Positions 1 to 6,343 of a stretch of 10,208 nucleotides of DNA are shown here, one piece after another; the stretch's first letter is position 1; each line of letters starts with the position of its first letter. A program made the translations under genes and the position numbers. Source of the stretch: Mycoplasmatota bacterium (lineage in GTDB: Bacteria; Bacillota_I; Bacilli_A; Izemoplasmatales; Izemoplasmataceae); the NCBI GenBank assembly GCA_022712785.1, contig JAFLJX010000269.1:1-10208 (forward strand). Reading direction: 5' to 3'. The notes below the pieces were generated by a model. It worked only from the letters and a program-made list of their open reading frames with translations. It did no database searches and was not told where the DNA came from.

Positions 1-923
1 GGAATCGCGCCTTTTTGTTTTGTAATAAGAATATCTCTATATTGGATAGGTGGTAATCTATCCAATTTTCTTTGGGGCTTGTAATTGTTGTAATAATCTA
101 GGAAATGATCTATTTTCTTAAGCACAGCTTTAATTGTTTCACAATCACTTAAATCTATATGATCTTTAAGCGTGCCAAAGAACGATTCCATTGGAGCGTT
201 GTCCCAACAGTTCCCACGTCGAGACATTGATTGTGTGATTCCGTAGAATTTAAGAAAATCTCTAAAATCACTTGATGCATAATGACTTCCCTGATCTGAA
301 TGTACAATCATATTGTTATTCTCATCAAATAATGGATGTTTAGTTAAGTTATCCAAAGTTTCCATTACGAAATCCATTTTAAGTGATGGTGAAACTGCTC
401 TTGCGACTATTTCCCCAGTTTGGCTATCCTTAATTGCTGAGAGGAAACCTCTTGTATTCTTTTTCCCGAATCTGAAGTACGTGATGTCTGTCAAAAGTAC
501 TGCGAAAGGTCTTCCTGGTTTAAAATTACGCTTCACATGTTCGTCATGAATATGATGACCTTTAATATTCCTAGCCATTCTCTTATACGGATTTGCTTTG
601 CGTATTGGACAAATTATTTCATATTTTCTCATGATTCTTTGAATTCTTTTTCGGTTCATAATAATTCCGTATTGGTTGTAGAGAAAATCTTTGATTCCTC
701 TCGAACCTTTTTTGTATCCCTTAAATTCATATGCTTCAAGAATTAAATCTAGTAAAGCTAAATCTTGTTCTTCACGAATATCACGTTGTTTCAGTGCTGA
801 TTCACCGTGAAATTGGTAATATCCACTTCTAGATACATTAGCTTCCTTACACAGGAAACTAACCATGTTTTTGTAGCTGTTGTCCACGATTATATCTTGT
901 ATAATCTCAAATGTTATTTCTTC
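1..923 (-). CDS. IS3-family transposase orfB (rve/DDE integrase domain), partial
   Basis: The frame stays open from just after a TAA at 924-926 to the window edge, about 307 codons, and the stop lies outside. The protein is the catalytic half of an IS3 transposase, which cuts and joins the element's ends. An N-terminal HTH_21-like segment carries a VSRSGYYQF motif. The integrase core has the first Asp in LLTDITYF (codon 486-488), the second Asp in HSDQGSHY (294-296) and the catalytic Glu in APMESFFGTLK (186-188). The last Asp and Glu are 36 residues apart, the classical D,D(35)E arrangement. RRGNCWDNA before the Glu is a family hallmark. The C-terminal PPIQYRDI suggests that only a few residues are missing. 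The first ATG in frame is at 864-866, inside the domain, so expression normally depends on frameshifting from orfA. The frame relation to orfA is odd (see findings). Confidence 0.93.
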
Positions 924-1359
924 TTATATTGCGTTTGTGTATATACACTCCCCTTTCGATCATATCTAACTTTTTTTGGAGTTCCAGCTGTACTTCAAGA
1001 AATTTATTCTTTGCTTTTAACCGTTCGTTCTCTTCTTCTAGACTTAATATTCGCTTAAGGGGTCTTCCAGATTTTTTCTTCCTTGTATCTTGAAGTCCCA
1101 TTATTCCAGACTTCTCGTATGATATTGTCCATCTCTTTAACGAACTATATACTCTAGTCATTCCTATAATCGTTAAGTCAAATCCTGCCTTCTTAAATAT
1201 TTCAGAAGGTAATAATCCTTTTTCAATTTCAGAGATTGCATAGTGTTTCATATCGTCTGTATATGTTATTCCTTTAGCTCCGACTCGTTTAACATATTTA
1301 TTTAATTTTAGTATTTCTATTTCTTGTTCTGTAAATAGTTTTTTACTCATATTGTTCAC
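907..1359 (-). CDS. IS3-family transposase orfA (HTH DNA-binding and leucine-zipper part)
   Basis: This 150-residue protein is the DNA-binding half of the IS3 transposase; it recognises the terminal repeats and dimerises. Two HTH-like segments can be seen, one near residues 35-65 (YAISEIEKGLLPSEIFKKAG) and one around residues 70-90. They are followed by a basic linker (TRKKKSGRPLKR) and a C-terminal coiled coil (SLEEENERLKAKNKFLEVQL). The ATG follows AGAGAGGTGAACAAT, an acceptable ribosome binding site. A canonical slippery heptamer lies inside the 3' part at 970-976. The ORF continues about 20 codons beyond it to a TGA that overlaps the orfB frame. orfA length and order match functional IS3 elements, so this half looks intact. 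Confidence 0.9.
   Translation of the reverse strand: MNNMSKKLFTEQEIEILKLNKYVKRVGAKGITYTDDMKHYAISEIEKGLLPSEIFKKAGFDLTIIGMTRVYSSLKRWTISYEKSGIMGLQDTRKKKSGRPLKRILSLEEENERLKAKNKFLEVQLELQKKLDMIERGVYIHKRNIRRNNI
970..976 (-). promoter_or_regulatory. Canonical -1 frameshift heptamer A AAA AAG in orfA
   Basis: On the minus strand the orfA codons CAA AAA AAG contain the heptamer A AAA AAG in the correct phase for tandem -1 slippage, the usual way IS3 elements make the OrfAB fusion. A GTGTATATACAC palindrome (937-948) lies about 20 nt downstream and might act as a weak stimulatory hairpin. The -1 frame reached from here stops at TAA (914-916) rather than joining orfB. Confidence 0.65.
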
Positions 1360-1380
1360 CTCTCTTTAAGTATACAAAAA

Positions 1381-1432
1381 GAACCTATAAAATTATACAC
1401 TGGCTTTTTTACCGTGTCTACTTTATAGGTTC
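1381..1432. repeat. Inverted repeat at the orfA end of the IS
   Basis: GAACCTATAAA (1381-1391) is matched by TTTATAGGTTC (1422-1432). The pairing partly continues inward (TTATACAC against GTGTCTA), around a centre rich in T on the plus strand. As RNA it would form a long hairpin upstream of orfA. Such hairpins at IS ends can block read-through transcription or translation from the flank, and here it could also end transcripts leaving the serine protease gene. Part of it may be the terminal inverted repeat. Confidence 0.6.
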
Positions 1433-1477
1433 CATTTTAAATTAGATGTTAGTTTTTTTACTTTTTCTTTTAGATTA

Positions 1478-2683
1478 TTAGTAATCAGATAGGTTGAACT
1501 CATCCATTATATTGTCAATCTTAGAGAATATTGCAAATTCATTTCCCCATAGATCAAAATAAACACCACTATGAATACCACATGCATCATATACAGAAGA
1601 TGCACTTCCTACATATCTCCAAAAAGCAATTCCAGCACCCGAATCGCCACCTGCCCTTGTATAGTTTGACTTGACAACATCAGTATATCTGTCACCCGAT
1701 GCATGTGTATAAGAAAAACTTGTACTTACAACTGTCCCTAATTGCTCTCCAGATGTTGCACCATACATATGAACACCCATATTCTGAATAATAACATAAT
1801 TTGAATGTGCAGTTTGATAAGTTTCATTATTCATAAATGTTTTTGATGGATAAAAGTCATGATAAATCCAAAATCCATTTCTTAATTCAACAAAAGCAGC
1901 ATCAATGTTTGATGTAAATGTAGAACTTCCTGTCTGGAAGTCTCATAAATCACCCATATGAATCAAATCGTCATCAGAATCTTCATAGTAAATGTTTGAC
2001 CCATTTGTTTGATCCGAATACTCAATATGTCCAGCTGTAATAAACCCACTATTACCATCATCATCATATGCGGGTAATCCAATAGACATCATACCCCAGT
2101 CATCATTATCATCCTTGAAATGAAGTTCCCATCCATTTTTCAATGTAGTTGATACATCATATTCAGAATAAGAATACTCAACTTCAATTATAATATTATT
2201 GCACTTAATAATTTCTCTAATAAACTCCTGGTTATCTACGTTGTATGAATCTAGTGTTACTTTAATCAAATTCTCTTTTTCATCTAGTTCAATTGCAGTT
2301 ATACCTTTATCTCCAAGGTATTTTTCTAATTTTCTTTGATCATTTTTTAACTCTTCTAATGTATATTTAACTTCATGAATTTGGTGCTTATCTTTTAGAC
2401 CATATTTTTCCTTAAATATTTTTGACTTATCCTTTGCTACATTAAAGTGTAATACCTCTCCTTCAAAATAAGCACCAGCATAAATTTCTATAAATTCAGC
2501 ATTATTACCATTTTTTTCGAAAAGACCTGTTACAAATTCAACTCCATCAGATTGCTCAATAAGAACTTCATATTCTTCTGAAGTAACACCAAAACTATTA
2601 TTTGCGTATATATTTGTTTCTACGTTTGTAATTAGAAATAACAATAAAACAAATGTTACTAAATAGTAAAATATTTTTTTCAT
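1478..2683 (-). pseudogene. Secreted chymotrypsin-fold (S1, streptogrisin-like) serine protease split by an in-frame TGA
   Basis: The frame is continuous for 402 codons apart from one TGA at 1943-1945 (codon 247). In order it shows a signal peptide (residues 1-27, ending NIYA), a propeptide of about 150 residues, and an S1 domain. The catalytic His is in GFITAGH (H219), the Asp in SNIDAAF (D261) and the Ser in AGGDSGAG (S348), the spacing expected of S1 enzymes. The TGA falls between His and Asp, so termination there leaves an inactive N-terminal piece. The 118-residue ORF at 1478-1834 is only the C-terminal piece and has no signal peptide or clear ribosome binding site. Trp is coded by TGG elsewhere in this gene (GWELHF, DDWGMM), so the TGA is best read as a nonsense mutation from CGA, GGA or TGG. 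Read-through or a sequencing error is possible. The start codon follows AAAAGGAG, directly behind the upstream lipoprotein's stop codon, so the two were probably translationally coupled. Confidence 0.85.
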
Positions 2684-2698
2684 CTTTATACTCTCCTT

Positions 2699-3172
2699 TT
2701 AATCATATTCACTAGAGATTTCTCCTGTATTAATCTCTACAATCTCTTCATAAATGTAGAATTTAACTTGATCACTAATTAAATCTAAGTCATCACTTGT
2801 TACAAATACCTTGTTCTTCTCAATATCAATATAGACAGAAGTTAGTCCGTTTTCAATCATTTTTTGTCCTAGCAAAGTATTTACATACTCTAAATCTTCT
2901 AAATTGTTTGACACGTAGACAATTTCTTGGTTAGTTTTCTCAAGATACTCTACTAGTTCTAATGGGGAGTTGTTTGTAATACATAAAGTATAACTACCCT
3001 CGCTATTTATATAGAAACCACCATAGTAGTATCTATAGTTTTTTATAGTATATCCAATTTCTTGTGTTGGTGCAAAGTCAACTTCATCTTCATTTTGGAT
3101 ATTTTCTTCTGTCTTACAAGCACTTAGAATAGCAACTGCAAGAATAAGAATGATTATCTTAATAGATTTCAT
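2699..3172 (-). CDS. Lipoprotein resembling the propeptide of the adjacent serine protease
   Basis: This 157-residue protein starts behind AGGAGGAGAACC. It has a lipoprotein signal peptide with lipobox LSAC (Cys19), so it should be anchored to the outer face of the membrane. The remaining ~135 residues do not match a family I know by name, but they parallel the propeptide encoded by the next gene. YYGGFYI (about 49-55) lines up with YAGAYFE (about 68-74). NGLTSVYIDIEKNKVFV (108-124) lines up with KGITAIELDEKENLIKV (126-142). Both are followed by a charged helix-like stretch. The stop codon is 15 nt before the protease start with the protease ribosome binding site in between, so the two form an operon. 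Inference: it binds the protease domain as a tethered inhibitor (self-protection) or folding helper. The gene is intact although the protease is not. A diverged, unrelated lipoprotein is the alternative. Confidence 0.8.
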   Translation of the reverse strand: MKSIKIIILILAVAILSACKTEENIQNEDEVDFAPTQEIGYTIKNYRYYYGGFYINSEGSYTLCITNNSPLELVEYLEKTNQEIVYVSNNLEDLEYVNTLLGQKMIENGLTSVYIDIEKNKVFVTSDDLDLISDQVKFYIYEEIVEINTGEISSEYD

Positions 3173-3666
3173 GGTTCTCCTCCTATATTAATGATTGTTT
3201 TCTTTGGGCAATTTATCTTATACTATCATCCCTTCCAATTATAACATTAATAACATCTAAAGCCTCATAGAGTCTGTACTTTCGTAAATTAATAAGCGAA
3301 TCAAATATAGAATGTACACCAATATTCTACAAAATTTATGCTTTTAAGATTTATACTTCACATCTAAATATGTATTCAACCCTGTAAATGTAGATAAGCC
3401 TTAAATATATCTTTATTAAAAACATTATTAGTTTCAACTTAACGAAAAAATGAAGTTCATTCAAATAAGTTTTTAGTGCGACAGAATCAGCACATAAATC
3501 AGTACTTAGAAAAGTATGTTTCCCATTTACCCTGTTAATAAGAATATTCTCTTTTACAACATTAGTTATTTTAATATATTTTTGTACATATTTATATCGA
3601 ATTCAAAATAATTTACAGCTTACATATATTATGTTTAATTAATTTTAATACACATTTAATGAAAAC

Positions 3667-3726
3667 AACAGGGTCCATAGGGCCCGTTTTAATAAAAAGT
3701 TCTCCAAAAAGAGAACTATATTCATT
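3667..3726. repeat. Two-hairpin intergenic repeat, copy 1
   Basis: This element matches copy 2 (6046-6107) at 55 of 60 aligned bases plus one 2-nt gap. Hairpin A pairs GGGTCC with GGGCCC around ATA, extended by AAC/GTT past a bulged A. Hairpin B pairs AGTTCTC with GAGAACT. Both end with the shared sequence ACTATATTCATT. Weaker similarity to copy 2 seems to continue on the high-coordinate side, for example TTCTAAATAA in each flank. The element lies between the lipoprotein that ends at 3964 and the one that starts at 3172. Confidence 0.85.
3698..3717 (-). terminator. Probable intrinsic terminator (hairpin B, copy 1)
   Basis: On the minus strand AGTTCTC, a 6-nt loop and GAGAACT are followed by a T-rich tract (TTTTTATT). 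It would end transcripts from the C39 peptidase/lipoprotein operon about 250 nt after the last stop codon. Hairpin A follows immediately and may act as a back-up. Confidence 0.6.
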
Positions 3727-3963
3727 ATCCCTTAATGTATAGTAATTACAAACTTGCTTATTTATATCTTTTCTAAATAATATGTGTGATGTAACAAATA
3801 CGGTAATCTTTACCTCTGTTGCAACAAATGACGGTTAATAATCAGATAAATATTGTGAAAAATATAAACTTATATTTACATCACCTAAACTCCAGGATCA
3901 TTTGGTAGATTTTATTTTCTTTGCACATTCTATGGTATTTTTCACAAGTTCAAATCTAATAAA

Positions 3964-4497
3964 TCAATCCCAATAATCAGAGTTTTCAATGCTTGATATG
4001 AATTCTGTAGCCTCAATTGAATCAAAATAGAAGAATGAATCCTGAACAGTCTCACCATCAATATCGTATAATACTCTTACAACAATATCCATAAGATTAT
4101 CACTACTAGATGAAATTTCAACTCTTAAGTTGTACGTCTCTTCAACTATATTAAATTTTGCTATCGAACTACTAGGGTAATCAAACCCAACTCTATTCCC
4201 TTCAAGACCATCTATGACTTCACATAGATAATCTGTGAAATCAGAAAAGACAATTATCATATCTTGATCTGTAATTTCGTGGTCAAAATTAATAACTCCT
4301 GTGTCAAAAGCACAGGTTAAGTGATTAATATCAATACTATTATCAACAAATGAATCACTCAGTGATTCGATTAAAAAGTCATTCTCAGCAGATTGTACTG
4401 GATCCCCTTTATCATTGTCTTGCAATTGAGGATCATTTACACATGATGTTAAAAAAACTGTTACAACTAAAACTGTCAAAGCTAATAATTTTTTCAT
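3964..4497 (-). CDS. Lipoprotein of unknown function, partner of the C39-like peptidase
   Basis: A 177-residue protein with a lipoprotein signal peptide and lipobox LTSC (Cys19). It is therefore expected on the outer face of the membrane. The start is fixed by GGTAGGAGGGAAATT directly before the ATG. The first ~20 mature residues are polar and look like a linker (NDPQLQDNDKGD). The rest is acidic, with alternating hydrophobic residues typical of beta strands (FNIVEETYNLRVEISS, IVVRVLYDIDGE) and two further cysteines (about 62 and 92) that could pair. I recognise no family. The gene lies 106 bp behind the C39-like peptidase with no terminator visible between them, so co-transcription is likely. 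By analogy with the other lipoprotein/protease pair it might protect the cell from, or hold, the secreted peptidase; that is inference only. Confidence 0.8.
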   Translation of the reverse strand: MKKLLALTVLVVTVFLTSCVNDPQLQDNDKGDPVQSAENDFLIESLSDSFVDNSIDINHLTCAFDTGVINFDHEITDQDMIIVFSDFTDYLCEVIDGLEGNRVGFDYPSSSIAKFNIVEETYNLRVEISSSSDNLMDIVVRVLYDIDGETVQDSFFYFDSIEATEFISSIENSDYWD

Positions 4498-4603
4498 AAT
4501 TTCCCTCCTACCTCTATAGTACTACAAAATACAATCATTATTAATTTTCTTCATTAAGTTGCATATATAATCTCTTAAAGTGCAACATATTTATCATTAT
4601 CGA

Positions 4604-5796
4604 TTAATTTTCATATATGAAACCAAAGTGTTCTATGTTTGTAGTAGAGTAATACGTAAGACCGTGATCCCAGTCATCCAATATATATACACCATTTCCA
4701 CCAATATGGTATGTATATCCTACCCCTAGAACTGCATGACGACCACCATAAATAGGATCGTTTATAAATAACACAGATGGATTCCCAGTTCTAACTAATG
4801 CTTTGAATTCTTCAAAATCATTTGGCGTAGAGGTGTCACCATCATTAATATGTGATATAATCGCAGAATAGTCATCATGGTTATTAGTATCTAAGTATCC
4901 AGTAAGTCCCAATGAGAACTCCTGAGGTCTAGTACCACAACTAAGATTACCAAAAGCATCCAAATTACATGAGCCCATATCAATTGCTAACTCAATGATT
5001 AGATCTTCAACAGCTTGCGAAGTGTAATCAGTAAATGTAACATTCACTCCTGCTTCCATAGGGAACATAGGTCTCCAAACACCATAAGGAGTACCTACAT
5101 CATTACCTTCTAAAGTACTTAAATCATTGTGCCATTCGTTATCATAATATGCCACCAACATAGCTGTAGCAGTCGGCACACATCCTCCAGGCAATAGTTC
5201 ATTCAAATATGAAGGTGTATCTTGAATAATATAAGCATAATGCATAGTACTAGAAGAATACTCTACCTTATGATCTAAATCTGGTACATTGCTAGTATTA
5301 ATAGTATAGACTATTGATGTACTTAATTCTGAAATAGGATTACCAAAAGCATCTCTATTTATAATAGATGTGATATACCCATCGCCAGAACCATATTCTT
5401 TATTATCTTTGTTCTTCTGCGCAATTTCTCTTGCTTGTTCTACAGTATGAAACTTACTAGGAAACTCATAATATACTTTTTTCTTCTCTTCTGAATATCC
5501 ATCAGTTCCCTCAAATCTAGCCTCTATAACTTCATAATTATTATCAACAATCATATATCCTGATTGTTCTCCATTAGAGTATACTCTATAAAGTTCACCT
5601 ATTTTTTTTGAGTAAATGTCATATAGTTTTATACCCTTACCAACATTTGAAGCTGCCCAGGTTCATGTTCGCCCGAAAATTGTTTGTGAAAAACATTTAC
5701 AGTTTCCTCATTTTTTGAAGCTGCTTCTACATCATTCATTGAAGCCGTAGTAAATAAAAACATAACACATAAACCTAAAATCAGAATTTTTTTTAT
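4604..5796 (-). pseudogene. Secreted C39-like (papain-fold) cysteine peptidase, frameshifted and with an ATA start
   Basis: Two overlapping frames together give one secreted peptidase of about 397 residues. The N-terminal frame starts at ATA 5794-5796 behind GGGAGGG. It has KK plus a hydrophobic signal sequence (ILILGLCVMFLF) and a likely cleavage site after VEA or EAA. The second frame is open from just after a TGA at 5663-5665 and carries a propeptide-like stretch (IKLYDIY, SGYMIVDNNYEV) followed by the catalytic domain. Counting from the Met at 5552-5554, that domain has Gln111, Cys125 in GGCVPTATAMLVAYYD, His273 in YGGRHAVLGVGY and Asp293/294 in YILDDWD, the order of a Peptidase_C39_2-type fold. 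The frames join only if one base is added around CCTGGG (5653-5660). The lost start and lost base point to a pseudogene, although the catalytic motifs are intact, so decay is recent or the sequence has an error. Any protein made from the 5554 Met would lack a signal peptide. Confidence 0.82.
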
Positions 5797-5800
5797 TTTT

Positions 5801-5807
5801 CCCTCCC
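5801..5807 (-). promoter_or_regulatory. Ribosome binding site pointing to an ATA codon
   Basis: GGGAGGG on the minus strand lies four bases before ATA AAA AAA ATT CTG, the exact spot where an ATG AAA AAA signal-peptide start is expected. The longer in-frame GTG start at 5872-5874 would put 26 mostly polar residues before the signal peptide, so ATA is the likely ancestral start position. Confidence 0.7.
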
Positions 5808-6045
5808 TTTTATTAGTATCAATAATACTGTGACTTTTTTTAATTATTACCATTTTACCTTGATTCTGTTCCACTTCTTGTGGTCGCAGGACCAGTTAAT
5901 CTTGGTGGTATCTTATAATATGTTCATTACTTTAACTGCTTTTTGATTCCACGGAGCTCTCCTTTCTAAATATTTACAACTTTTTTCAAACCATAAATAT
6001 GAAATAATCATATTTATCAAATTATACAACGAATTTTATAAAACC

Positions 6046-6107
6046 AACAGGGTCCACATGGCCAGTTTTTATAAAAATAGTTCTCTAAAAAGAGAACTAT
6101 ATTCATT
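6046..6107. repeat. Two-hairpin intergenic repeat, copy 2
   Basis: This is the partner of copy 1 at 3667-3726. Hairpin A has changed to GGTCC(A)/(T)GGCC, and hairpin B is a perfect 10-bp stem, ATAGTTCTCT with AGAGAACTAT around AAAA. One of the few differences converts the inner C/A mismatch of copy 1 hairpin B into a T-A pair, so the structure is kept or improved. It sits between the ABC transporter stop and the C39-like peptidase start. Confidence 0.85.
6077..6100 (-). terminator. Intrinsic terminator (hairpin B, copy 2)
   Basis: On the minus strand a perfect 10-bp stem with a TTTT loop is followed directly by TTTTTATAAAAA. It would end the secreted-protein/ABC transporter transcript about 240 nt behind the stop codon, leaving an unusually long 3' tail. 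Confidence 0.65.
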
Positions 6108-6180
6108 CTACTATTCATAAAATATCTGGTAATTCCTACAGAACTAAAGATTTAATTACTTCATCTTCTAAATAAACACT

Positions 6181-6222
6181 TTTGGTCATTCTTATATCAC
6201 CCATTTTGGTAATTCTTATATC
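6181..6222. repeat. Tandem direct repeat, 18-bp unit
   Basis: TTTGGTCATTCTTATATC (6181-6198) recurs as TTTGGTAATTCTTATATC (6205-6222) with one mismatch, 24 bp apart. A weaker third match, TGGTAATTCCTACA, lies at 6127-6140. The spacing is a little over two helical turns, as in some tandem regulator sites. Chance duplication is possible. Confidence 0.6.
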
Positions 6223-6343
6223 GACATTTATACCGAGTTGCTTTCACTAAAATACTGACTTTATTTTTTGACTTGCTTACATCGTTTTCTAACTGAAATA
6301 CTTGACAAGGTTTGATAGGGTGTTACTGTTAAGTCATTTTAAT

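Larger units (their letters stand above)
1..1440 (-). mobile_element. IS3-family insertion sequence, one end only
   Basis: The two-ORF layout is that of an IS3-family element: a helix-turn-helix/coiled-coil orfA overlapped by an integrase-type orfB in another frame. The orfA-proximal end is inside the window and the orfB-proximal end lies beyond base 1, so flanking target duplications cannot be compared. The terminal base is not certain. A TAGACAC-type end read leftward from about 1420 is one option, and the inverted repeat at 1381-1432 may mark the end region. The element starts only a few dozen bases behind the stop codon of the serine protease gene and may have displaced that gene's terminator. 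Confidence 0.85.
3173..3963. other. Gene-free AT-rich interval between the two protease cassettes
   Basis: About 790 bp without a supportable coding frame on either strand. It holds the two-hairpin repeat (3667-3726) and, at 3790-3840, two similar segments (AACAAATACGGTAAT and AACAAATGACGGTTAAT). The promoter for the lipoprotein/serine-protease operon should lie in the lower part. A TATAAT reads on the minus strand at 3238-3243, but no convincing -35 box accompanies it. I see nothing else. Confidence 0.6.
5797..6343. other. Gene-free interval between the ABC transporter and the C39-like peptidase
   Basis: About 550 bp without a convincing gene. It contains repeat copy 2 (6046-6107), a short direct repeat (6181-6222) and, at about 5845-5960, a less AT-rich patch. 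That patch has small inverted repeats (CCAC/GTGG, GGTC/GACC) and a minus-strand AAAGGAG not followed by a usable frame. It may be the remnant of another gene or a leader RNA. A minus-strand TATAAT just below the repeat (about 6022-6027) is a possible -10 box without a good -35. Confidence 0.55.

Noticed and set aside
313..1093. Several plus-strand frames over the IS element
   Set aside because: They lie antisense to the clearly recognisable orfA and orfB and show no protein features.
1943..1945. TGA read as Trp (Mycoplasma/Spiroplasma code 4)
   Set aside because: All Trp codons checked in the window are TGG, the 815-codon ABC gene and the transposase have no in-frame TGA, and orfA and the lipoprotein at 3964 end naturally with TGA.
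1943..1945. TGA as selenocysteine
   Set aside because: The position is not a redox-active or catalytic site of S1 proteases, and no convincing SECIS-like hairpin directly follows the codon.
4558..4586. GTTGCA/TGCAAC inverted repeat between the C39-like gene and its lipoprotein
   Set aside because: A 6-bp stem with a 17-nt loop in AT-rich DNA can easily be chance, and it has no T tail for a terminator.
5629..5668. Programmed -1 frameshift in the C39-like peptidase
   Set aside because: The overlap has no X XXY YYZ slippery heptamer, and the family is normally a single frame; the missing start codon makes decay simpler.
3667..6222. CRISPR-like array from the repeated intergenic elements
   Set aside because: There are only two copies of the long repeat, 2.3 kb apart, and two or three short iterons with no regular unique spacers and no cas genes.
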